Assembly (NCBI GenBank): GCA_022414725.1
Contig: CM039462.1
Span: forward strand, 46,695,885 to 46,759,884
Direction: 5' to 3'
DNA: 64,000 nucleotides
From: Microglena sp. YARC
Lineage: Eukaryota; Chlorophyta; Chlorophyceae; Chlamydomonadales; Chlamydomonadaceae
How positions within the stretch are numbered: the first letter of the stretch is position 1; each line of letters starts with the position of its first letter. A program made the position numbers and the translations under genes. The notes beneath the pieces were generated by a model, which worked only from the letters and a program-made list of their open reading frames with translations, had not been told where the DNA came from and ran no database searches. This document shows, piece by piece, positions 1 through 10,000 of the stretch.

Positions 1-39
<39 letters not shown>

Positions 40-46
40 TTACTTA

Positions 47-89
<43 letters not shown>

Positions 90-236
90 GCTACTTCTAA
101 TAATGATACTACTACTATTACTACTACTACTACTACGACTACTACTCCTCCTCCTAATAATTATACTACTCCTACTTCTAATAATTATAGTAGTAGTAGT
201 ACTACTACTACTACTACTACAACTACTAATAATAAT
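1..236. repeat. (CTA)n trinucleotide microsatellite
   Basis: The stretch is almost pure CTA/TAC triplets with scattered substitutions toward its right end (CTC, AAT, TAG). It opens the window, so its true length is unknown. Open frames through it (poly-Leu, poly-Ile) are artefacts of the repeat. Confidence 0.97.
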
Positions 237-242
237 AATCAT

Positions 243-635
243 AAGAAGTGGCTATGATGATGAGGAACATGCATCTGGGGTCCACATGCACACGTCTCCT
301 TCACCGCACATCCGATGAACTTGGTGTGGACGGCCCAAGTGCCACGTAATCAAGTTCAAGAAATGACTGTCACACACATACAAGCACGTAGGGGCCACAC
401 GTGTAGCGTGTAGCGTGTTCAGGGTTTGGGGTTTAGGATTAAGGAAATGTTGGGATAAAGAAGAAGAAGGAGAAGAAGATGAAGAAGGGGAATACTAATA
501 CTGATACTTTTAATAATAATAATAAAAATAATAATAACAATGATGAGAAGTAGATGATGATGAGGAAGGAACACGCACCTGGGGGCCACATGCGAAGCGT
601 CTCCTTCACCACACAGCCCATGTACCTGGGGTGGA
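243..635. repeat. diverged direct repeat pair of about 90 bp
   Basis: Positions 243-334 and 544-635 share one sequence: a GATGATGAGGAA stretch, then a CATGC(A/G) core, then TCTCCTTCACC and a GTGGA-type end. Triplet-rich or purine-rich low-complexity DNA lies before each copy. No coding function is seen. Confidence 0.7.
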
Positions 636-659
636 ACAACAATGAGGATCACATCAGAT

Positions 660-823
660 GTCTAATTTCATAATGTTTTCCTTCCTCTTTTTGTCTAATT
701 TCATACTTGTTTCTTTTCTTTTTTGTCTAATTTCAGATTTCTTTTCTTTTCTTTTTTGTTTAATTACAGATTGTTTTTCTATTCTTTTTTGTCAAATTTA
801 AGATTGTTTTTCTTTTCTTTTTT
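660..823. repeat. 33-bp minisatellite, five units
   Basis: Units begin with GTCTAATTTCA or a variant at 660, 693, 725, 758 and 791 and end in a T-rich TTCTTTTCTTTTTT tract. Spacing is 32-33 bp. The array has no open frame of interest. Confidence 0.9.
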
Positions 824-1008
824 GTTATGATGTTCATAAGTCCCCCTTGACTCCGTCAAACACCGGGCACATTTGGAGTCCAGAAAGGCACGAGGAAAAT
901 GTCATCATCGTCATCGTCGTCATCCCCCTCCTCCTCCTCCTCATCACCAGATTTGCATAGGTCCAGTTGCAGGAATGTTAAACACATATGTCCAACACAA
1001 TATTTTAA

Positions 1009-1040
<32 letters not shown>

Positions 1041-1369
1041 CAGGAGGATGACAGGAGCCATAGAAAGTCCGGCACGGTCCATGTCAGGGTATCGGGAAGT
1101 TGTTTCCGTTAGGGGATCACGTGATCTATCGATACCCCCGAGTCCGGTGCCATTCTGGGGACTTCAGGCAGGGTGCCCCCCCCCCCCCCCCCCTCTCGGC
1201 CCATATGAACTTTTTCCTAACTTTTTTCTCCCTGCTCCATTTCGCCTCTGGATAAGTGCAACAACTTCGTCTCTATGCAAGCATGCTGATTCCATGGTTT
1301 TCAGACACCTGCCATGTAATTCAAGATCGATTTCGAGTTTGAGTTCAAGTTCGAAACCTTGTTTCACCT
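824..1369. other. non-genic stretch with short microsatellites
   Basis: It holds TCATCG/CTC triplets (about 900-950), an ACACAC-TATATA run (about 1010-1040) and a poly-C run (about 1178-1193). No convincing coding sequence is visible. It lies immediately upstream of the zinc-finger ORF, so it would contain that gene's promoter, but no clear TATA or initiator element could be picked out. Confidence 0.6.
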
Positions 1370-2140
1370 GTGACCTCCTGCTTATCCTGGTTCGAGTTGG
1401 GCATGGATACATCCAATATAAATGCAGAGTCGAATGCGACCATTGAAGGGACTATTCGCGACGAAAGTCCGTTCAAGAGGCAGCATGTGGACCTGACTGA
1501 TGGCCGCCTGGACGAGGTCGACAACACATGTCCTGTTTGTGCTTGGTCGGCAACTGGATTTGCGAGGCCGCAACAGTTCGAGCTGCACATGAAGTTCTGC
1601 CGAGGTAATCAGGCGAAAATCTCTGCATGTCAGTGTGGGAAGGTCTGGACAGCTGCTGATGATGTTGAGAGGCACAGAGCATCTTGCTTTGTGTACAAAG
1701 CCCTTGAACCCCTTCCTGGACAGCTGAAAATCAGCCACTTCTTTGGAGTCAAAAATGCCCAGCCACAGCCACAGCTGCAGCCCCTTGAGGGAGATGATGC
1801 GACTGCAAGTGCTGAGCCCCAAACACAGCCCCTTGATGGAGATGATGCAATTTCAAATGCTGAGCCCGAGCGAACTATTTGCCAAGGTTGGAAGGCTGTG
1901 GAGTGGCCTCAACCTTTCTGTAAGAGCTACCCCTTCAAGGTTCACCGTCCTACCGAGGTCCATCGTGTAACCCAGGTGTCTTGGAGTGCTACTACAAAGG
2001 GTTTCTTGGTCTCAGATGCTTGCAAACTGTACTACTTGCCCGGGGATGCCTTGTGCTACAGCCAGCTACAGGCAGCAGCTTCTAGGCAGCTCCCCTGGCT
2101 GGCAATTCAGCCCAAACTAAAGCGAGCTGGCGCACCTTAA
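1370..2140 (+). CDS. zinc-finger-like protein with a PIP-box motif (hypothetical)
   Basis: This is an uninterrupted 256-codon frame; a second Met at residue 12 (1403) is an equally good start. Two Cys/His clusters are visible. Residues 54-77 have the spacing C-x2-C-x15-H-x3-C, and residues 87-106 have C-x-C-x12-H-x3-C. Residues 118-125 read QLKISHFF, an exact match to the PCNA-interacting consensus QxxIxxFF. Residues about 134-166 are a two-fold repeat of a QPL(E/D)GDDA unit. The C-terminal third is unremarkable. I do not recognise a named family. Zinc fingers next to another Cys-rich ORF (3679-4502) in TE-rich DNA suggest a transposon accessory protein or a domesticated remnant; that is inference. 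No splice sites are needed. It could also be one exon of a longer gene. Confidence 0.55.
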   Translation: MTSCLSWFELGMDTSNINAESNATIEGTIRDESPFKRQHVDLTDGRLDEVDNTCPVCAWSATGFARPQQFELHMKFCRGNQAKISACQCGKVWTAADDVERHRASCFVYKALEPLPGQLKISHFFGVKNAQPQPQLQPLEGDDATASAEPQTQPLDGDDAISNAEPERTICQGWKAVEWPQPFCKSYPFKVHRPTEVHRVTQVSWSATTKGFLVSDACKLYYLPGDALCYSQLQAAASRQLPWLAIQPKLKRAGAP

Positions 2141-2550
2141 AGCTGACATAATGATGGTGGGCGCAGGTGGCGCGTTACATTTAGACCTTTTGGTGGGCTT
2201 CATGTTGCAAAGCCCATGCAGTTTCCATGCCAATACTGGGCAAGTTAGTTATAAAGGATCTTGAAGGAAGGAAAGGAACTATAAGGAGGCTCTAGGAAGC
2301 TGAAATATTGAGACATCTAGGTTGCATACTAGTATAATTTGTATTCGTGTTCGGGCCGTGTTAAAAAACATTCCACTAACATTCTCAGGGTTTTAAAAAT
2401 GCAGGGTACTAAAGGAGATGATTTGCCACAACATAGGCTAGGTTTCATCTAAAATGGCAGGGTCAGCCCCCCCCCCCCCCCCCCCCCCCTTTTTTGACTA
2501 TTCCAACTTTTTGGACGGGGTACCAGATATTTCCCGTTTGTCATCCTCCC

Positions 2551-2589
<39 letters not shown>

Positions 2590-2603
2590 GTATATATATA
2601 CTC

Positions 2604-2648
<45 letters not shown>

Positions 2649-3678
2649 ATATTATATATATATATATATATATATCCATAGTTGCCTAATTATTGGCCTT
2701 TTGGGACAGACGGTTTTGACCCATGGACTAAAGACCAATGAAAAAACAAAATGCTACGAAGTTGCTTAACCACATCACCTCAACATATAAATACTTGGAT
2801 TTGGGTATGCTCAGGGTTTGTGAACCAGACGAAGTAAAACCTTTTATTTTTTTCACCATGGGGTTCCCTAATTCAGGACAGATTTCACACAAATGTGGGA
2901 CGGAGCCAAACGCAGTCAATTTTTACTTGTTTTTAAATTGAAGTAGGTAGGCCTGTTATTCACATCTTCCCTTACAAGTCATTGTCACAGCAGGTTGTGG
3001 AAGATAATGTGCAGGCAGTACAGGCTGTACAAAGCCAAAAATCACTGGGTATTTGCACGTTTTGGGCCAATTTAGGAGTCCCTAATTATGTTACAAGCTG
3101 CACAGCCGCAAATGCATCGTTTCGTGACTTCGTCTTTTCAGCAAATGGTACGAAATCACTTTCCGTTAATTTTTTAATTTGAAAGTTTAAAATTCAAATC
3201 CCACTTGAGGGGGGGGCAGAAAAAAAGTATATGACCCCATGCCCCAGATGTGTAGAGCTTGTTGAGAAGATGAAGAATCTGGTCTTATTTATTTTTTTGG
3301 CCCAGTAGGAAAAAAGTTATGGGCCTCCTAAGTTGGGGTGGGTGGGTGGATGATGAGAGAAAAACTGGAATTTAAGAAAAAATAGGTACTTTCAAGATTA
3401 TTTTTCATGGCCCACAGAATGACATGGGAGTGGAACTGGGGTGTTCATGTACTAAGACTAGTCTCCATTGGTGTTATTATGGCTTCCTCCCCCCCCCCTA
3501 CCCCCTACCCCCCCACCCCAAACCAACCCAGCAGTACAAAATGAGGAAGTACAGATTCCGCAACAAACGTACTGGTGCATGCTCTTCTTTCTTCCCATCT
3601 CTTCTTTCTATCTGGGACCATTTCATGTTGTTCGATGAACCCCTTCGCTTCTAGCATCGAATGTGATGCGGACGGGAA
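2141..3678. other. non-coding stretch with poly-C and (TA)n
   Basis: A poly-C run lies near 2467-2489 and a long (TA)n microsatellite at about 2556-2676. Further homopolymers and GGGTGGGTGG-type runs occur near 3209-3350 and 3488-3520. The tail of the upstream ORF (about 2066-2110) is echoed at 14453-14495. No gene could be supported here. Confidence 0.6.
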
Positions 3679-4502
3679 TTGTTGAACAGGCACCCTGCGA
3701 ACGTCGCGAGGCACAAGAACTCGAAGGAGTCTTGGCCCTTGTGTGATGGTGTCCCCCAAAAGCAGGCACAACTTCCAAAAGCAGGTGCACAGAGAGATGA
3801 GGTGGTGGTATGCAAAGTTCAAGGCTGTAAATATAGTCTGAAGATGTCATCCATGCGACTGCATGTGGCTGGTCACATTTTGAGGAGTTAAATGGCGTGT
3901 CAGCATGTACTGCTGAGACTTGTGGCTTTTGCGGTGTTGTCTGCCATGACAGAAGCTCTGGTGTGTGCAATTTGGGCTTGAAGAAGGGATCCACCTCACA
4001 CATAATAGTGGTAATATCTTCATGCCCTCAAGTTTACAAGATGTCCTACACTTTTGTGGATAAGGGATCTACAGCCAACCCTTGTACCAATAGGCCTGTT
4101 GCATGCCCTATATGCCTTTCCGATCCAGGCAAGACCCGCAAGTACGTGTGGAGCTACCACTTCCTTCATCACATGCAGTCTGTCCACCCAGCCCAGCAAC
4201 TCAGCATGGACGACATTGAGACATTCGCCCTGAGTGTGGCTGAGTTTAAGGGGGTCATTGGCAAGGAGCACAAGTCTAAAAGGCGTGATCAAAAGGTGCA
4301 AGAGGCGCAAGATCTATTGCAGGCTGAGGCAGCCCTAGTAGAGGTGCCGGCATTGTTCTGGAGTAGGGTGGTTAAGAAAGAGGAAGAAGGAGAGGGAGGA
4401 AGAGAGGAAGAGGGAGAGGAGGAGGGAGGAGGAGGAGGAGAGGTAGAGGAGGGTGATGAGGATGAGGATGTGGATGATGACCCCGTGGCCCACTGGTCCT
4501 AA
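3679..4502 (+). pseudogene. C2H2/CGFCG-type zinc-finger protein, frameshifted
   Basis: Two overlapping-context frames make one protein. 3679-3891 ends with C-x4-C-x11-H-x3-H (a C2H2-like finger ending in a GHIL segment). 3897-4502 continues in another frame with a CGFCG motif, a PCTNRPVACPIC segment, a following HFLHHMQSVH segment that completes a second Cys/His cluster, and a Glu/Asp-rich tail encoded by a GAGGAA-like microsatellite (about 4378-4480). The order of LHVxGHIL, CGFCG, PCTNxPxxCPxC and HxxxxH resembles a domain common beside KDZ-type transposons in fungal genomes. That resemblance is from memory and was not searched. The frame change falls between 3880 and 3910, so either the gene is broken, a tiny intron exists, or an indel is a sequencing error. 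It may belong with 1370-2140. Confidence 0.5.
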
Positions 4503-5480
4503 ACTTTTAGGATAAATAAAAGCGTTGGTCATCTAGGTGATTGGTTGTAATAGTCCGAGCATGTGATTTGTATTGGCTGAGCATGAGATTAAGATAGGCC
4601 AAGCATCTTAATTTTATAGGCTATGGCATATTAGAGGGCTGGGGGCCCTCAACTCCAGGCCCTACCTCTCATGTAACATTGAAGGTTATGATGGCACTTG
4701 ATACGCGAGCCCAAGAACTGATTGTTTTGTCTTATTTGATTTTCTTGCTCCATATGGGGTGCATGGTAATGGGAGCAGCACCATTAGATAGGCCTTTTAA
4801 AGCTATACAAAATGCCCCCTACTTTGAACCCCTAATTATTATCGTGGGAGGAGATAATGGCCTCCAAGTGGGTTCCGGAGCCAGGGGGTGGGTGGGTGGG
4901 TGGTAAACTCAGCCCTCTGTAGGAAAAATGGGCATGGGGTAGGAGATTTTGTTTTTTGCCCCCCCCCTTGATCCCACTTCCAAAAAATATATTAAAAACT
5001 GTTTTTTCTGTTCTCATCAAACATCCACATCTGAAGTTAGATTTTTATTTGGAAATTTCCCAGGTATAGGCCGAACTGGCAGGTGGAACGCTGGTATCGG
5101 CCGCAACGGCAGGTGAAATTGCTATTGCTGTTCACTCAGAAGCCGAGGCTAAAGTGCAGCCTTCCACCTTGCGGTAGGGGCTAGATATGCCTTTCGTCCC
5201 GCGGAAACTTGATTCGCGATATCTCGCGCGACCTCGTATTTGTCGCGGATTTAATTTGTCCCAAAATATTGTGTACATCTCGTGTACTGCCAACTGCCGG
5301 CCGGCCTGGGCTGCTCGCGACCGAATGCCCATCGGAACAAAAAATAGCTGCGCGTCTAGCTGAAACACTGTCGAGAAACGATATCTACTCAGAATTCGAT
5401 TCCGAGCATTTTGGGGTGTGTACGGCTCTGTCCCACACTCTTGTCCCGAATTGGGGCGTTTTGGGGATTAGACACCATTG
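4503..5480. other. non-genic stretch
   Basis: It holds short GGGTGGGTGG and poly-C runs (4885-4905, 4960-4968) and a near-duplicate pair of GGCCG(A/C)A(C/A)(C/T)GGCAGGTG segments near 5068 and 5098. No coding frame with recognisable content was found on either strand. The missing 3' exons of the minus-strand P450 gene would be expected here or further left, but no helix-K or haem-loop codons could be identified. Confidence 0.5.
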
Positions 5481-5554
5481 GATATATATATATATATATT
5501 AAATTAAATGTGCTAAACACAATATGCAGTGTTAAATACAATGTGCTAAACACA

Positions 5555-5587
<33 letters not shown>

Positions 5588-5588
5588 T
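5481..5588. repeat. (TA)n with a TGCTAAACACAATA motif
   Basis: Two TA runs flank copies of a TGCTAAACACAATAT motif. A related TTAAACACA...ATATAT arrangement occurs at about 975-1040, so the microsatellite and its flank appear to have spread together. Confidence 0.75.
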
Positions 5589-5669
5589 GTATACATGTAT
5601 GGAAATGATGACGATACCGATGTTTTCTGGATGAGCACTGTACGATATGACCAGTTGATACATAAAATT

Positions 5670-6148
5670 GATGTCCTACATGACATTTCTCTCTATCAAC
5701 AGCATTAATATCCACATTCAAAACATTCCACCAATTAAAACAAACAAATATGACATATAAAATACCGGTATATAATAATGATACATAAAATAAATAATAA
5801 TTTGATTGAATCTCAGAATACATTGACTCACGTGAGTTGAGCTAGTTCTACAGATGTTGGGCTGCGGGTGCCATACATACAAGTGATGTCCTACATGACA
5901 TTTCTCTCTATCAACAGCATTAATATCAACATTCAAACCATCACACCAATAAGTGATCTCCTATATGATATATATCTCTATCAACAGCAGTAGTAACAAC
6001 ATTCAAAACATCACACCAATCATAACATACTAATATGACATATAAAATATATAATAATATGACATTTCTTTCAATCAGCAGCATTAATATCCACATTCAA
6101 AACATTACCCAATCAATACATATGAATATGACATATAAAATATATAAT
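5670..6148. repeat. AT-rich tandem repeat, about 70-100 bp units
   Basis: Four units start near 5670, 5884, 5953 and 6056. They share GATGTCCTACATGACATTTC, TCTATCAACAGCATTAATAT and ATTCAAAACAT blocks with AT-rich spacers. The first two units are separated by a copy of the P450 exon end (5826-5871). Confidence 0.8.
5826..5871 (-). repeat. extra copy of a P450 exon 3' end with its donor site
   Basis: The 46 bases repeat 6255-6300 almost exactly: the last codons of the helix-I exon plus the GTGAGT donor. The copy lies about 430 bp into the following intron and has no upstream exon body, so it is a boundary duplicate and not a functional exon. Confidence 0.85.
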
Positions 6149-6260
6149 ACTATGATATATATATTACATAATAATATGATGCATATAATATATTATAATA
6201 TGATACATATAAAACATAATACTATATATATATGATATATGTCAGCACGCATGGACTCAC

Positions 6261-6402
6261 GTGAGTTGAGCTAGTTCTACAGATGTTGGGCTGCGGATGC
6301 TGCAAACCGAAGCGATCTCTTCTAGGACCTTCCTCTCGATCTCCGGATTTTTGCTGACCTCATAAATGGCAAAGGACATGGTCGTGGCAGTAGTGTCATG
6401 CC
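6261..6402 (-). CDS. P450 exon 6 (helix I)
   Basis: It is 142 nt after an acceptor AACCAG. It encodes the oxygen-activation motif (A)GHDTTA followed by the helix I/J segment ...EIERKVLEEI..., ending in phase 2 at donor GTGAGT. The next exon should begin the LPY...VIKE..R helix-K region and was not found. Confidence 0.87.
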
Positions 6403-7035
6403 CTGGTTGGGTTGAGTTGGGTTGGGTTGGGTTGGGTTGGGTTGGGTTGGGTTGGGTTGGGTTGGGTTGGGTTGCAGTATATAATGCTACAAACAAGAAT
6501 AAGTTATATGTCTTATCCCCTCCCCCCCCTCCCCCTGGACTGTTACATACATACACATCCCATACCTCACCAGCAAATAGAAACATCTTCACTTGTGACA
6601 GGATGTCTTGTAGGTCTAGGCCCCCTCCATCATCAGCAGCGGTTGCAACAGCCATGCTCAGGATATCAGCGGGAGCATTCGCCTTGCTCTCCCCCCCCCC
6701 CACACCCTGGACCGTAACATACAGACACACCACATGCCTCACCAGCGAATAGAAACGTCTTCACTTGTGACAGGATGTCTCAAAGTCTAGGCCCCCTCCC
6801 TCATCATCAGAAATCGCAATAGCCATGCCAAGCATATCAGCGGGGGCAAGTCCCTTGAGCCGCCCCCCACACCCACCCACCCACCCCTGGACTGTAACCT
6901 ACACACACCCCATGCCAAACCAGAGAATAGAAACGTCTTGACTTGTGGCAGGATGTCTTGTAGGTCTAGGCCCCCTCTCCCATCAGCAGCGGTTGCAACA
7001 GCCATGCTCAGGATATCAGCAGGAGCATTCATCTT

Positions 7036-7082
<47 letters not shown>

Positions 7083-10000
7083 TGGACTGCAACATACAGA
7101 CACACCCATGCCTCACCTGCAAATAGAAACGTCTTCACTTGTGATAGGATGTCTTGTAGGTCCAGGCCCCCTCCCTCATCGGCAGCCGTCGCAACAGCCA
7201 TGCTAAGGATATCAGCCGGGGCATTCGCCTTGTTCTCCTGGATCTGACGAATGCGCTCCTCGACAACCTTTAGGATCACCCGGTCAAAGCGAGTCTGGGC
7301 CTTATGCAGGCGGTACATGTGCCAAGGTACAAACCTGCAGGTCAGAATAAAAAGAAGAAGTGTAATTGGTACATTGCAGGAATACGCAATCAAAGCAAGT
7401 CTGGGCCTTATGAAGGCAGTACATATGACAAGGTACAGACCTGCAGGTCAGAAGCAATAGAAGTGTTGATACATTGCAAGATCAACCTGTCGAGGCGAGT
7501 CTGGGCCTTGTGAAGGCGGTACATAAGCCAAGTTACAAACCTGCAGGTCAGAATAAATAGAAGAAGTGTAATTGGTACATAGCAGGATTACGCAATCGAA
7601 GCGAGTCTGGGCCTTATGAAGGCAGTACATATGCCAAGGTACAAACCTGCAGGTCAGAAGCAATAGAAGTGTTGATACATTGCAGGATCAACCAGCCGAG
7701 GCGAGTCTGGGCCTTGTAAAGGCGGTACATATGCCAAGGTACAAACCTGCAGGTCAGAAGCAATAGAAGTGTTGATACATTGCAGGATCAACCGGTTGAA
7801 GCGAGTGTGGCCTTAGGCAGGCAGTACATATGCCAAGGTACAGACCTGCAGGTCAGAATAAATATAAGCGTAATTGCTATTTTGTAGGAAACGGGCTGGC
7901 CCCCTCAACCACACGCCTCGCAACAAGGCGTACTATTTATTTATTTATCTACATTGTAGGATCATCCGGTCGAAGCGGGTGTGGGCCTTATGCAGGCGGT
8001 ACATATGCCAAGGTACAAACCTGCAGGTCAGAAGCAATAGAAGTGTAATTGTTACATTGCATGATTACGCAATCTAAGCGGGGGGGCTGCCACTCACTTT
8101 CAGGGGGTCACTCCCACCCACCCCACCCACCCGCACCCCTTCAACCCCTACTCACTTTCAGGGGGTCACTCCCACCCACCCCACCCACCCGCACCCCTTC
8201 AACCCCTACTCACTTTCAGGGGTCACTCCCACCCACCCCACCCACCCGCACCCCTTCAACCCCTACTCACTTTCAGGGGGTCACTCCCACCCACCCCACC
8301 CACCCGCACCCCTTCAACCCCTACTCACTTCTTGAGCCCTCCACCTCTAGAACTTTCAGAAGCAGCCTCCACTAGCTCCTGGAAGAGATAATACATCTCA
8401 CTAGCTGGGGGGCTGCCACTCACTTTGGCCTTAGAGCCAAGCACTTCTAGCTCAGCAGCCTCGAGACTGTTGAAGGACTCTGCCAACGCCACCTGGACAT
8501 GGTAGTTATGTTTTGATATGATATGTTGGGTTATTTTATGTCATGCTACGTTATTTAATGTTATGCTAAGGTATTTTATTTTAAGCTATTTTATGTTATG
8601 CTATGGCATCTTATTTTATGTTATGTTATGGTGCGGCATTTCATGATATGCTATAGCATCTTATTTTATGTTATTTTATGCTACGTTTTTTTTTTATGTT
8701 ATGTTATGTTTTTTTTATGTCAAGTTATGGTTTGTTATTTAAAGTAATGCTCTGCTATGGTATGTTATTTTATGTTATGCTATGGCCTTTTATTATATGT
8801 TGCGCTATTTTATGTTATGCTATGGCCTTTTATTATATGTTGCGCTATTTTATGTTATGCTATGGCCTTTTACTATATGTTGCGCTATTTTATGTTATGC
8901 TATGGCCGTGCTATCTTATTTCATTGTAGTCTATGTTATGGAACGGTATGGTATGTTATTTTTTTGTATGTTATTTACTGTTATGCTATGTTCTGTTGCT
9001 GTGCTGTGCTATGCTGTGCTGTGCTGTGCTGTGCTGTGCTGTGCTGTGCAATGCATAATACAGTCCAGGTGTAGCCAAAAAGGAAGTTGAAGGATTCTGC
9101 TAAAGCCACCCTGACATGAATGTTAAGTTATGATATGTTGTTGTGTTATGTTGTGCTGTGTTATGTATGATAACGCTCAGAGGTAGCCAAAAAATATGTT
9201 GAAGGGCTCTGCCAACTTGACTGCCACCTTGACATGTATGTTATGTTATGAGATGTATTGTTGTGTTGTGTTGTGTATGATACCGCCCAGGGGCAGCCAA
9301 AAAGGCAGTTGAAGGATTCTTCCAACTCCACCTTGACATGTATGTTATGTTATGTTATGTTATGAGATGTATTGTTGTGTTGTGTTGTGTTGTGTTGTGT
9401 TGTGTTGTGTTGTGTTGTGTTGTGTTGTGTATGATACAGTCCAGGTGCAGCCAAACAGGCAGTTGTAGGTATCTGCCAACGCCACCTGGATATTAATGCT
9501 ATGCTGTCTTATGTTGTATTATGATATGATATATAGTTGCGTTGTGATATGCTATGTTGTGTTGCTGTGTTGTGCTATGTATGATGCAGCCCAGGTGCAG
9601 CCAAAAAGGCAGTTGAAGGACTCTGCCGACTCTACCTGGTCGTGCATGTTGTGTTATGATATATTGTTGCGTTATGTTATGTATGATACTGTCCAGAGGT
9701 AGCCAAAAATACTGTTGAAGGACTCTGCCAACTCTACCTTGACATGAATGTTATGATACATTGCCGTGCTATGTTGTGTTATGTATGATACAGTCCAAGG
9801 GTAGCTAAAAAGGCAGTTGAAGGACTCTGCCAACACCACCTGGACAGGAAAGATTAAGAAAAGGCACACTGCCTAGGAATTGTTTCTTTGGGGTCGTTAG
9901 CTATGCAAGCGTTTGCAGGTTCTTGGGGGAGGGTCTAGGGTGGCCCACCCTGGGTGGGGGTGGCTGCATTTGTGTAGGTGTGGGTGGGTAAGGGGCAGAG

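Noticed and set aside
6412..6742. Separate small proteins in the P450 introns (poly-Pro, poly-Gly frames)
   Set aside because: They are read-through of poly-C/poly-G tracts and duplicated exon ends.
7390..9850. Regularly spaced repeats resembling a CRISPR-like array
   Set aside because: Repeats are copies of the neighbouring P450 exon edge, spacers are microsatellite-like, and the setting is a eukaryotic intron.
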